Of a DNA stretch of 33,623 nucleotides, positions 8,193 through 16,506 are shown in pieces. The stretch comes from Prevotellamassilia timonensis (lineage in GTDB: Bacteria; Bacteroidota; Bacteroidia; Bacteroidales; Bacteroidaceae). A program made the translations under genes and the position numbers. Numbering within the stretch: the first letter of the stretch is position 1; each line of letters starts with the position of its first letter. The stretch spans positions 1 through 33,623 of the forward strand of contig NZ_JADYUH010000026.1 in the NCBI RefSeq assembly GCF_021531665.1. The letters are read 5' to 3'. The notes beneath the pieces are model-generated. The model was given only the letters and a program-made list of their open reading frames with translations. It was not told the DNA's origin and did not search any database.

Positions 8193-10076
8193 ATGAATAT
8201 GAAAAAAATGCGTTTCAGACAAATGACAGGATGGACGATAGCGTCTGCTCTGATATGTGCGGGTTGCTCCACTGATGATGGTTACTCAGAATACCAACGC
8301 ACGGAAGCATCATTCATGCGAGATTTGGGAGGCGACGTTAGTCCTCTGCAATGGTGGAAAACCGCCGTTACTCTGAAGGTGACTGTGGAAGCGGAAGGCA
8401 AGACAACACTATGGGCTATGTCAGAGGAGTTTGGCGGCATGCTGTACGATATGGCTACAGTTGAAGGGAACGATGTTGTCAGTTTGACAGTTCCACAAGG
8501 CCAAGGCAACAAGGTATGCCTCGTCACAATATGCAAGAACCAGTATAAATCCCAAAGCATAATACTGACGGGCAAGGCTGAAGAGTCGGTAACCTTAAAC
8601 CTCCAAACCTCATCGACCCGCGCCACAAGCAATTACATCCCAACCTCACTCTACGGTAATAGCATACTGGGAAATGCTGAGCAATACCAGTTCACTCCTG
8701 AGCAGATGACCGACTGGCACAGTATGATGAGCATAATGAGCACTGAAAGCGTGAATGCGAAAACGGAGCACGGAATGAATGTCGATTACGAACTGGAATC
8801 CAACGGTCCGTTCTACATCACATGGGTAGCGGGAAGCTGCCTGTCCACCTCACCACATGTGCTTGGCTATTATTACCACTCGCCTGGCACATACGAGGAC
8901 ATCCAATATGTAGATATAGCGGAGACGGAGGTCTATGATTATATAGACGGGCTTGCCAAGGTGCAGTATCAAGTGAATGAGACCACGGCAGAGAAATATG
9001 GAGTGACTGCCAATCATTGGTATGACGCCAACTTCGACATGAAAGACACTTGGGACTCAAACCCCACATGGGGACTGCGTGCCAACGACGACACCTATAG
9101 CAGTATGGCTGCCTACAAACGATATGGCCAAGGCATCACAGCACTTCGAGGCATTAGCTTTAAAGTGGACGTTCCCAAGGGGATGCGCGTAGGATTCTAT
9201 GACCGATGGGACGTTACGCCACGCCCCGACCAGTACGACCGGCTTGTCAGATATGGCGTAAGACCCTACACCACCCGCGACAACTTCATGGGAACAAGTT
9301 ATTCGGCGGAGAGGATGAACGTGATGAACCAGAACGGGAATTTCCGAAGCTTCATTGACGAGCATGAGAACGTGATGTGGATGGGTATGGAAAACGATAT
9401 CACAGGCGGCGACCTTGACTGCAACGACGTTATCTTTGGTGTCACCGTGAAAATGGCCATCTACAAGCCGAGAGTGGTGGAGCCGGATTTGCAACCCATT
9501 GCCGAATATGACGAAGTGATGCCCTGGACCATTGCCTTCGAGGATGTGGCACGTAATGCCGACTTCGACTTCAACGATGCCGTCATTAAGCTAATGCCCG
9601 ACCCAAAGAAAGAGCTATGCACTGTCACTGTAATGGCGGCGGGCAGCAAGGCAAGAATGTATCTCCACTATGATGGTCCTAACGGTGACCAGAACCTTGG
9701 AGAGATACATGAACTGCTTGGTGGCAAGAGTACTGAATTCATAAATACGCCTATGTCCATTGTCTCCACACCATTTGTGGAGGTGGGCAGCGTGAAATGG
9801 CCCAAGGGCTACCATGTAGGCAACGATGCCGGACGGTTCTACATTGAGATACAGCGCGGCACTTGTGAGGAATGTACCGACATGATTACACTGGCCGACA
9901 GTCCCGGCAAGATGCCACAGGCTCTGCTCGTGGCAGGCGAATGGAAATGGCCCAAGGAGGGCACTCACATTCTCTCAACTTATCCCATCTTCCCCTCTTG
10001 GGCAAAGGATGCCACGAAAGTGAACTACTGGGGTTGGTACCGTTCGCCAATATCGGGCAATTATGTAACTTATTAA
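8193..10076 (+). CDS. LruC/DUF4842-type surface lipoprotein, paralogue 1
   Basis: The N terminus is a lipoprotein signal with Cys25 in ICAGC. The following STDD is acidic, resembling Bacteroidetes export signals that place lipoproteins on the cell surface. Two acidic, probably calcium-binding motifs are seen: GGDLDCNDVIFGV (405-417, DUF4114-like) and NADFDFNDAVIKL (455-467), the start of the LruC/DUF4842 module, which continues through GEIHELLGG (503-511) and PQALLVAGEWKWPKE (575-589). The 627 residues contain no enzyme motif I know. It shares many blocks with the next gene (SLYGNSI, LGYYYHS, WYDANFD), so the two arose by duplication. The function is unknown; its place between wzc and wzx suggests a link with the exported polymer. 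Confidence 0.8.
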   Translation: MNMKKMRFRQMTGWTIASALICAGCSTDDGYSEYQRTEASFMRDLGGDVSPLQWWKTAVTLKVTVEAEGKTTLWAMSEEFGGMLYDMATVEGNDVVSLTVPQGQGNKVCLVTICKNQYKSQSIILTGKAEESVTLNLQTSSTRATSNYIPTSLYGNSILGNAEQYQFTPEQMTDWHSMMSIMSTESVNAKTEHGMNVDYELESNGPFYITWVAGSCLSTSPHVLGYYYHSPGTYEDIQYVDIAETEVYDYIDGLAKVQYQVNETTAEKYGVTANHWYDANFDMKDTWDSNPTWGLRANDDTYSSMAAYKRYGQGITALRGISFKVDVPKGMRVGFYDRWDVTPRPDQYDRLVRYGVRPYTTRDNFMGTSYSAERMNVMNQNGNFRSFIDEHENVMWMGMENDITGGDLDCNDVIFGVTVKMAIYKPRVVEPDLQPIAEYDEVMPWTIAFEDVARNADFDFNDAVIKLMPDPKKELCTVTVMAAGSKARMYLHYDGPNGDQNLGEIHELLGGKSTEFINTPMSIVSTPFVEVGSVKWPKGYHVGNDAGRFYIEIQRGTCEECTDMITLADSPGKMPQALLVAGEWKWPKEGTHILSTYPIFPSWAKDATKVNYWGWYRSPISGNYVTY

Positions 10077-10107
10077 TATTATTTATTAACTTATTATTTT
10101 GTCTGTT

Positions 10108-12051
10108 ATGAAAGCATTAATGCAAAAATTAAATCCCGCATTATGGGTAATAGTTGTCTTTGCCTTGGCTTTTTCTGCCTGTAGCGAAGACTTAGGATTG
10201 GCAGGTACAGAGAACGGGGAAAACAGCGGATGGCCGTTGAACAGCGTTGACCCCAAACAGACATGGATGACATCTGAGACAGTGCAGTTAGACATTTCTA
10301 TTGATGATGAAGCTGACATTACGGCTCAGACGATAATGAACGAAAAAGTGACCGTTCTGGGGCAAACGCACCTGAAGGGAAGCGGAGTGATGTTCTTGGA
10401 TATCCCACAAGGCATAGGCAGTAGCTTCGGATTAGTATATGACGATGGTGTGAATGCCAAACAATACAGGCAGATAAACCTTGTAGGTAACAATGCGAAG
10501 GTTATCGACGTGAATTTCCAGTCGGCATCGAATACCAGGAGCGTTGCTCCCGTTGCACAAAGGATCAGCACGCGTGCCGCCACCAACTCCTCGCTCTACG
10601 GCAATAGCATTATCGAAGACTGCGGTTATCTGAATTTCGGTCCGTGGGGTTGGGGGGACGTAAAGAAAACCTTAGTGGAATCACAGAATTCCCAAAACAA
10701 TATGTCCACCCTGATTGACTATGAACTCATGGAGGGAGGCGAATTGCTGGCCAACGATGACATTCTGCTCTCATTCCTCTACGGACATACGGGACAGACT
10801 GCAGCACGCACATTAGGCTATTATTACCATTCCGTTGGCTCATATAGTGACATAGTATTCATAGATATTGCGGAAGTGCTGAAACTTGACTACTACAATG
10901 GCAAAGCCAAGGTGCAATACCAGGTGGATGACAAACCAACATGGTATGACGCCAACTTCGACTACAGGGACGACCCTGCCAACCCCTCCCAAACTCCGGC
11001 AAACTCAGTTCGCAAAGGCGATGATGCCTGGAACACTCTTAATGTCCACAACTACTATGGAGACAGATTAACTGCCATTCGAGGCCTCACATTCAAGCTG
11101 TCCATACCCAAAGGCAAGGAATACGGATTCTACCTGAGGACTGAAGAGAAATTGAGTACCGATCAAAAGACCAAGCTCACAAATCTGGGCGTCACCGACA
11201 GCAATCTTCCAAAATATTCTGCCAACTATTCATGTGCATCTATGAACACGAAAGACAACAACTTCCGCAGTGCAATTGCCATCTACGACAACTTCACATT
11301 TATGGGAATTGATGACAACCTTAATGGAGGAGACTTAGACTGCAACGACGTTACATTCGCCCTTTCCAACAGCAAGGGTGAGAAATACATCCCGGAATTC
11401 ACCGAAAGTACAAAGAAAAGCGAATGGAACAAGGATGTCATTGCGAAGCATCCTGAATACATCAACCCACCGAGCCTGGAAGAAACCAATCTACAGTCGT
11501 GGACACTCGCTTTTGAGAATGCGGGCTTGGACAACGACTACGATTTCAACGACGTGGTGCTGAAGGTTACTCCCGACACACAAAACGGAAAGGCAGAGGT
11601 GAAGCTGCTGGCCACGGGCGCCCAGCGCAAGACAGAGGTTTATTTCAACGGCACATTGCTGGGCGAGGTACACGAGCTGTTCGGTGTTTCCACAGACACA
11701 TTTGTGAATACGACATCAAACACTGCCACAAGAAAAGCTATTACACTTCCTTCCATTGAATGGCCTAAAAACACCACAATGGAAGCACAACGCATGAATT
11801 TCTCATTGAAGGTGTATAACGATGACGGCACGGTTGACCGCGAGTTCTCTATGAAAGACCTTCTCAACGACATGAAATCGCCGCAGGCACTGTGTGTGGC
11901 AGGCAACTGGAAATGGCCCAAGGAGAGGATTGCCGTACACGTTGCATATCCACTCATCGGCAAATGGGGTGTGAATTTCAACAATGAAGAATACTATAAC
12001 TGGTATTCGCAACCAAAAGCGGATGCTGTAGTGACACTATTGGAAGAGTAG
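10108..12051 (+). CDS. LruC/DUF4842-type surface lipoprotein, paralogue 2
   Basis: This 647-residue lipoprotein is paralogous to the preceding gene. The ATG at 10108 is preferred over an in-frame TTG at 10099 because it gives a compact signal peptide with lipobox FSAC (Cys25), followed by acidic SEDLG. Motifs shared with its neighbour include SLYGNSI, LGYYYHSVGSYSDI, KAKVQYQV, WYDANFDYRD, GGDLDCNDVTFAL (about 405-417), NDYDFNDVVLKV (about 473-484), GEVHELFG and PQALCVAGNWKWPKE. The paired D-x-D-x-N-D motifs suggest calcium binding. A gap of 31 A/T-rich bases separates the two genes. The tandem arrangement could give two subunits of one assembly or two variants of one adhesin. Confidence 0.8.
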   Translation: MKALMQKLNPALWVIVVFALAFSACSEDLGLAGTENGENSGWPLNSVDPKQTWMTSETVQLDISIDDEADITAQTIMNEKVTVLGQTHLKGSGVMFLDIPQGIGSSFGLVYDDGVNAKQYRQINLVGNNAKVIDVNFQSASNTRSVAPVAQRISTRAATNSSLYGNSIIEDCGYLNFGPWGWGDVKKTLVESQNSQNNMSTLIDYELMEGGELLANDDILLSFLYGHTGQTAARTLGYYYHSVGSYSDIVFIDIAEVLKLDYYNGKAKVQYQVDDKPTWYDANFDYRDDPANPSQTPANSVRKGDDAWNTLNVHNYYGDRLTAIRGLTFKLSIPKGKEYGFYLRTEEKLSTDQKTKLTNLGVTDSNLPKYSANYSCASMNTKDNNFRSAIAIYDNFTFMGIDDNLNGGDLDCNDVTFALSNSKGEKYIPEFTESTKKSEWNKDVIAKHPEYINPPSLEETNLQSWTLAFENAGLDNDYDFNDVVLKVTPDTQNGKAEVKLLATGAQRKTEVYFNGTLLGEVHELFGVSTDTFVNTTSNTATRKAITLPSIEWPKNTTMEAQRMNFSLKVYNDDGTVDREFSMKDLLNDMKSPQALCVAGNWKWPKERIAVHVAYPLIGKWGVNFNNEEYYNWYSQPKADAVVTLLEE

Positions 12052-12066
12052 CATTACAACCTATTG

Positions 12067-13602
12067 ATGGCACAAGAGACACAGGCGAATAACAGGCGAA
12101 TAGCAAGAAACACCATTGCACTCTACATAAGAATGTTTTGTACAATGGTGATTTCCCTATTCACCAGTAGAATCATTCTCGACTCGCTTGGAATAAGCAA
12201 TTTTGGAATTTATAATGTAGTTGGTGGGTTTGTTGCTATGTTCAGTATATTTTCAAGCTCGCTCACCAACTCCATTTCCCGTTTCCTGACCTTTGAATTG
12301 GGTAAAGGCGATATAGAGAAGTTGAAACGGGTATTCCCGACATCGCTGAATGTGATGTTTGTTTTGTCAATTGTGGTGCTGATAGTTGGAGAGACGGTTG
12401 GATTATGGTTTATTAATTGCAAAGCCAATATACCAGTTGAACGTCTGGAAGCTGCCAATTTCGTTTATCAGCTTTCCATCGCCACGTTTATTATGGGATT
12501 GATAAGTGTTCCATACAACGCCAGCATAATATCACACGAGAAAATGAAGACATTTGCCTACATTGGCATTTTCGAGGTAGTGATGAAACTCATAATTGTA
12601 TATACACTTTATGTCTCTACATTTGACAAACTGAAGACTTATGCTTTACTCTTGTTCCTGCTCTCGCTGTCAATCCGGCTAATCTACGGTATATATTGCA
12701 ACAGGAACTTCAAGGAATGTCATTACAGATTCATTTTCGACAAGCCATTGCTGCGACAGATGACAGGATTCGCAGGCTGGAATTTTCTTGCGCAGGGAGC
12801 CTACCAGCTTAATGGCAGCGGAGTGAATCTGCTCATCAACATATTCTTTGGCGTAACATTGAATGCGGCAAGGGGAATAGCAGCACAGGTTAATAATGCA
12901 GTTAGCCAGTTCATAACAAATTTTTCTGTTGCCATCTCTCCACAGATAACCAAGAGCTACGCTGCCGGGAATTTGCCGGAGATGCACAAGTTAGTGTTCA
13001 GAGGGGCAAAGTTCTCGTATTTCCTTTGCTTATTCTTTTTAATTCCCATCTGTCTTGAAACAGAGTACATACTGAACTTATGGCTTATTGATGTTCCTGA
13101 CTATACCGTATCGTTTGTGAGATGGACGTTATATATCACAGCAATAAACATGTTTTCGGGAACATTGATAACCGCGCTGCATGCCAACGGCAATATCAAG
13201 CGATATATGATAATAGTAGGCTTGGTGGAGGTGAGCAATTTTCCTCTCACCTACATGGCTTTTAAATTGGAGGCAAATCCATTATACTCATATTACATCT
13301 ATTTCGGAACATATCTTGTGCTGATGCTCCTCCGACTCTATCTCGTTAAGGATCTCATTAAGATAAGCGGAAGGCAATTTATGCGCGAAGTGTATGCGAA
13401 ATCGGCATTGGTAAGTGCCGCATCTGTTGTCCCGCCCCTGCTCGTAATGTTTGCCATGCCAAGCTGTTTCTTACGATTGGTACTTATATGTATCGTCAGC
13501 TGTTTAACTACAGTCTTTATGGTTTGTGCATTGGGTTTTACTGATGAAGAGAGGAGCCTGTTGGTTAGTTGGGCAAGAAACAAATGGAGAAGATCAGCAT
13601 GA
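12067..13602 (+). CDS. wzx: Wzx-type lipid-linked oligosaccharide flippase
   Basis: This is a polytopic inner-membrane protein (511 residues, about 12-14 hydrophobic segments) of the polysaccharide transporter/MOP superfamily, predicted to flip undecaprenyl-linked repeat units to the periplasm. The N terminus (RRIARNTIALYIRMFCTMVISLF, split here as the basic start and first helix) followed by SRIILDSLGISNFGIYNVVGG is typical of Bacteroidetes flippases. The ATG at 12067 is chosen over an in-frame TTG one codon earlier. It starts 15 nt after the second LruC gene, and its stop overlaps the next glycosyltransferase start (ATGA), implying translational coupling. Confidence 0.88.
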   Translation: MAQETQANNRRIARNTIALYIRMFCTMVISLFTSRIILDSLGISNFGIYNVVGGFVAMFSIFSSSLTNSISRFLTFELGKGDIEKLKRVFPTSLNVMFVLSIVVLIVGETVGLWFINCKANIPVERLEAANFVYQLSIATFIMGLISVPYNASIISHEKMKTFAYIGIFEVVMKLIIVYTLYVSTFDKLKTYALLLFLLSLSIRLIYGIYCNRNFKECHYRFIFDKPLLRQMTGFAGWNFLAQGAYQLNGSGVNLLINIFFGVTLNAARGIAAQVNNAVSQFITNFSVAISPQITKSYAAGNLPEMHKLVFRGAKFSYFLCLFFLIPICLETEYILNLWLIDVPDYTVSFVRWTLYITAINMFSGTLITALHANGNIKRYMIIVGLVEVSNFPLTYMAFKLEANPLYSYYIYFGTYLVLMLLRLYLVKDLIKISGRQFMREVYAKSALVSAASVVPPLLVMFAMPSCFLRLVLICIVSCLTTVFMVCALGFTDEERSLLVSWARNKWRRSA

Positions 13603-14420
13603 AACTATCAATTATTACAGTCAACTTCAACAACCTTGAAGGACTGAAGAAGACATACGAAAGCGTGGCGAGCCAGACTTTCAGAGACTACGAATGGCTT
13701 GTAATCGACGGCGGCTCCACCGATGGCAGCCGTGAATTCATTGAGCAGCATCAGGACAAGTTTGACTATTGGTGTTCTGAACCAGACAAGGGCATCTACA
13801 ATGCCATGAACAAAGGCATTGTCAAAGCTAAGGGTGAGTATCTGAACTTTATGAATTCCGGTGACTGCTTTGTTGGTGAGGACATTGTAAAAAGTGTTTT
13901 TTCAGAACAATACAGAACCGATATTATTTATGGGATACAACTGTCTCAAGATGGCAATCATATCATTCCCATCAATATTCATACAAAATTAAATTGGTAT
14001 GAACTCTTCTGTAAAACGATACCTCACCAAGCATCATTTATTAAACGCGAACTTTTTCAGTCATTTGGCATGTACGATGAGAATTACAAGGTCATATCCG
14101 ACTACAAGTGGTTTATTGAGGCAGTCATATATCACGGGGCTTCATACTCCTTTTATCCAAAAGCGGTTTCATTTGTTGATGATGGAGGTATAAGCTCTAC
14201 AGGCTTGCTTACTGCCGAAAGAAATAAAATAGTGAAAGAGATATTCCCCAAAAACATGACAGATGATGACATGGGAATCATTATGAAGTTGCATTTCATA
14301 CGTACCCAAAAGTGGGCATATTTCTTATTTAAAGTATTAGGGATTATTGCATATAGAATAGATACATTCAAAAACAAGCACTTCTCAAAACAATCAAAAT
14401 GTCGTATTCACGATAAATGA
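13599..14420 (+). CDS. Family 2 glycosyltransferase
   Basis: This is a GT-A fold transferase predicted to add one sugar to the lipid-linked repeat unit at the cytoplasmic membrane face. The N terminus MKLSIITVNFNNLEG and WLVIDGGSTDGSREFI are hallmark GT2 motifs. The metal-binding DxD position reads NSGD (in LNFMNSGDCF), a variant found in many GT2 members. The ATG at 13599 is used because it begins the first beta-strand and overlaps the flippase stop by four bases; in-frame starts at 13569 (TTG) and 13584 (ATG) would only add a short basic leader. The length is 273 residues. The acceptor and donor sugars cannot be predicted. Confidence 0.85.
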   Translation: MKLSIITVNFNNLEGLKKTYESVASQTFRDYEWLVIDGGSTDGSREFIEQHQDKFDYWCSEPDKGIYNAMNKGIVKAKGEYLNFMNSGDCFVGEDIVKSVFSEQYRTDIIYGIQLSQDGNHIIPINIHTKLNWYELFCKTIPHQASFIKRELFQSFGMYDENYKVISDYKWFIEAVIYHGASYSFYPKAVSFVDDGGISSTGLLTAERNKIVKEIFPKNMTDDDMGIIMKLHFIRTQKWAYFLFKVLGIIAYRIDTFKNKHFSKQSKCRIHDK

Positions 14421-15445
14421 CGATGAAGACAAAGATTGTATATTGCATAGTAAGCAACAATAATGACATATATCTTGAACAGGCTTGGGTATCGATATAC
14501 ACACTCAGGAAGCACAACCCCGACGCCGATGTAATCCTGCTTGTGGATAAGGGAACTGAATCCACACTGACAGGAAAGCGTGGCGGCATAAGGGAACTTG
14601 TCACTGAGGTGGTAGCGGTAGATACTCCCGATGGGTATAATGCCATGCAACGCTCACGTTACCTGAAGACCAACTTCAGGCAATTCATATCAGGAGACCT
14701 GCTTTTCATTGACGCTGACACCGTGATAGGCGGCTCCCTTGCCGGGATTGACAATATTGATGCAGAAATAGCCTGTGTGCCTGATGGCCATCGCCGTTTC
14801 CGGGAATTGTCAGGAACTGACACAGACATTATTACACATCGTATTAGCTGTACATTTGGAAAAATGGACTTTGACGATGATTTTTACTTTAACTCTGGCA
14901 TTATTTTTGTAAAAGACACTCCGCTGACGCACGCTTTCTTTGCCAACTGGTATGAAACCTGGAAGTATTCTGCTTTTGAAAAGGGAATGTCGTTAGACCA
15001 GCCAGCACTGTTTGTTACAAACAAAAAGAATGGTCATTTAATAAAGGAGTTAGCAGGAGAATACAATTGTCAGGTGGCATATAGTCTCAAATATTTCTAT
15101 GGAGGTTTGATACTTCACTTTTTCAACGTCTCACTCCCAATGCTGTCAAGCGAGTTGTCGGTTTTCTACGATGACTGTTTCTACAGGAAACTAAAAGAAT
15201 ACGGGGGTGTAGCACATGAAGTAAAAGATGTGCTTGACGACAAGTCAAGGTGGTTTAATTTACAAACAAACATGGTTGACAGTTCACATTATGTTTTCCT
15301 CTCTTCGTATGTGGGCGAAAAAATATACAAATCGTATATGGAGAATACAATACTCTATAAACTGAACGAAAGGTTATGCGCCTATCAATATATGATAAAA
15401 ACATACTTCAAAAAGCTAAAGGGAGTCAAGGGAGATAAAGGCTAA
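14417..15445 (+). CDS. Putative glycosyltransferase, GT8-like
   Basis: This 342-residue soluble protein has a nucleotide-sugar transferase layout. The N-terminal strand KTKIVYCIVSNNNDIYLEQAW is followed by LRKHNPDADVILLVDKG. An LFIDADTVI segment (about 95-103) supplies the DxD metal-binding motif, and YFNSGIIFVKD and LDQPALFV stretches are typical of GT8-type retaining transferases. Its start overlaps the previous stop (ATGA) and its stop overlaps the next start (TAATG), so it sits inside a tightly coupled block of three transferase genes. The family assignment is less certain than for its neighbours, and the linkage formed is unknown. Confidence 0.7.
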   Translation: MTMKTKIVYCIVSNNNDIYLEQAWVSIYTLRKHNPDADVILLVDKGTESTLTGKRGGIRELVTEVVAVDTPDGYNAMQRSRYLKTNFRQFISGDLLFIDADTVIGGSLAGIDNIDAEIACVPDGHRRFRELSGTDTDIITHRISCTFGKMDFDDDFYFNSGIIFVKDTPLTHAFFANWYETWKYSAFEKGMSLDQPALFVTNKKNGHLIKELAGEYNCQVAYSLKYFYGGLILHFFNVSLPMLSSELSVFYDDCFYRKLKEYGGVAHEVKDVLDDKSRWFNLQTNMVDSSHYVFLSSYVGEKIYKSYMENTILYKLNERLCAYQYMIKTYFKKLKGVKGDKG

Positions 15446-16488
15446 TGAGCAACGGTTTGGTTTCACTTATTGTCCCTGTCTATAAGGCTGAGAAATACAT
15501 CTACCAGAGCATTGACAGCTTGCTGGCACAGACCTACAATAATATCGAGGTTGTATTGGTGGATGATGGCTCTCCAGACAACTGCGGAAAGATCTGTGAT
15601 GAATATGCCGCAAAGGATAGCCGTGTGAAGGTGTTTCACCAACAGAATAGAGGTGTTAGCGCAGCACGCAATACCGGCCTTGCACACATCAAGGGCGAAT
15701 GGATTACGTTCGTGGATGCAGATGACAAGGTTACTGAGGATTACATAGAAAAGTTGATGTCAAAAGATGGCGATTGGATTATTGGAGGATATAAAGACAC
15801 AAAAGGCAATTGTTGCCATATAAACGAAGACTGCTACATCGGGAACGACAGGCTCATTCAGTTTTCTCAGGAACATTTGCATAACTTATACACCAACAAC
15901 ATTGCCGGTAAGCTCTATAGGAGTTCCATAATCAGCAAGAATAGTTTAAGATTCGACACCAATGTAAGATTCTCAGAAGATTTTCTTTTCAATCTTGATT
16001 TCCTGAGCCATTGCAATAGCGTGGCTTTGATTTGGGAAGACAATTACATTATTACGTTCTCTCCATGTATGGAAGAAAAATACAAGCTCACCATACAAGA
16101 GTTATCATATATTCTGGACAAGATAACAGAACGCACCTATGCCCTGTCGGAAAAATGGGGAACAAATATAAAATGCGAGAAATCCATAAGGGTTAACATC
16201 GCAATGTACCCCATGAAAAAAATCTTTATTGACAGTTCGGAATACGAGGAGCTTTATTTCCATTATGTAGCGGGTAAAGAGCGTTCCTCGTTTTATGACA
16301 GATTCTATTCCGATAGTATATGTAGCCCAGCAATACGCGGAATACGCCGTGCGAAAATGCACATAAAGACAGGGCATTTTATAAAGGCAATAAAAACATT
16401 ACATAAGGTGAAGAAAGCGTATGGAGCGATAATTCCCTCTATCCGTCTCTCACGATATGACAAGCTTGTTGCCCTTCTATGCAGATAA
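15445..16488 (+). CDS. Family 2 glycosyltransferase
   Basis: This is a classical GT2 enzyme of 347 residues: LVSLIVPVYKAEKYIYQSI, then VLVDDGSPDNCGKICDEY, NRGVSAARNTGL and the DxD motif in WITFVDADDKV (about 88-98). Such enzymes add single hexoses or N-acetylhexosamines in capsule and O-antigen loci. Its ATG overlaps the preceding stop by one base (TAATG), indicating translational coupling. The C-terminal third is basic and less conserved, as expected for an acceptor-binding, membrane-associated region. The donor sugar is not predictable from the sequence. Confidence 0.88.
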   Translation: MSNGLVSLIVPVYKAEKYIYQSIDSLLAQTYNNIEVVLVDDGSPDNCGKICDEYAAKDSRVKVFHQQNRGVSAARNTGLAHIKGEWITFVDADDKVTEDYIEKLMSKDGDWIIGGYKDTKGNCCHINEDCYIGNDRLIQFSQEHLHNLYTNNIAGKLYRSSIISKNSLRFDTNVRFSEDFLFNLDFLSHCNSVALIWEDNYIITFSPCMEEKYKLTIQELSYILDKITERTYALSEKWGTNIKCEKSIRVNIAMYPMKKIFIDSSEYEELYFHYVAGKERSSFYDRFYSDSICSPAIRGIRRAKMHIKTGHFIKAIKTLHKVKKAYGAIIPSIRLSRYDKLVALLCR

Positions 16489-16506
16489 TACGACAACACA
16501 CTCAAT

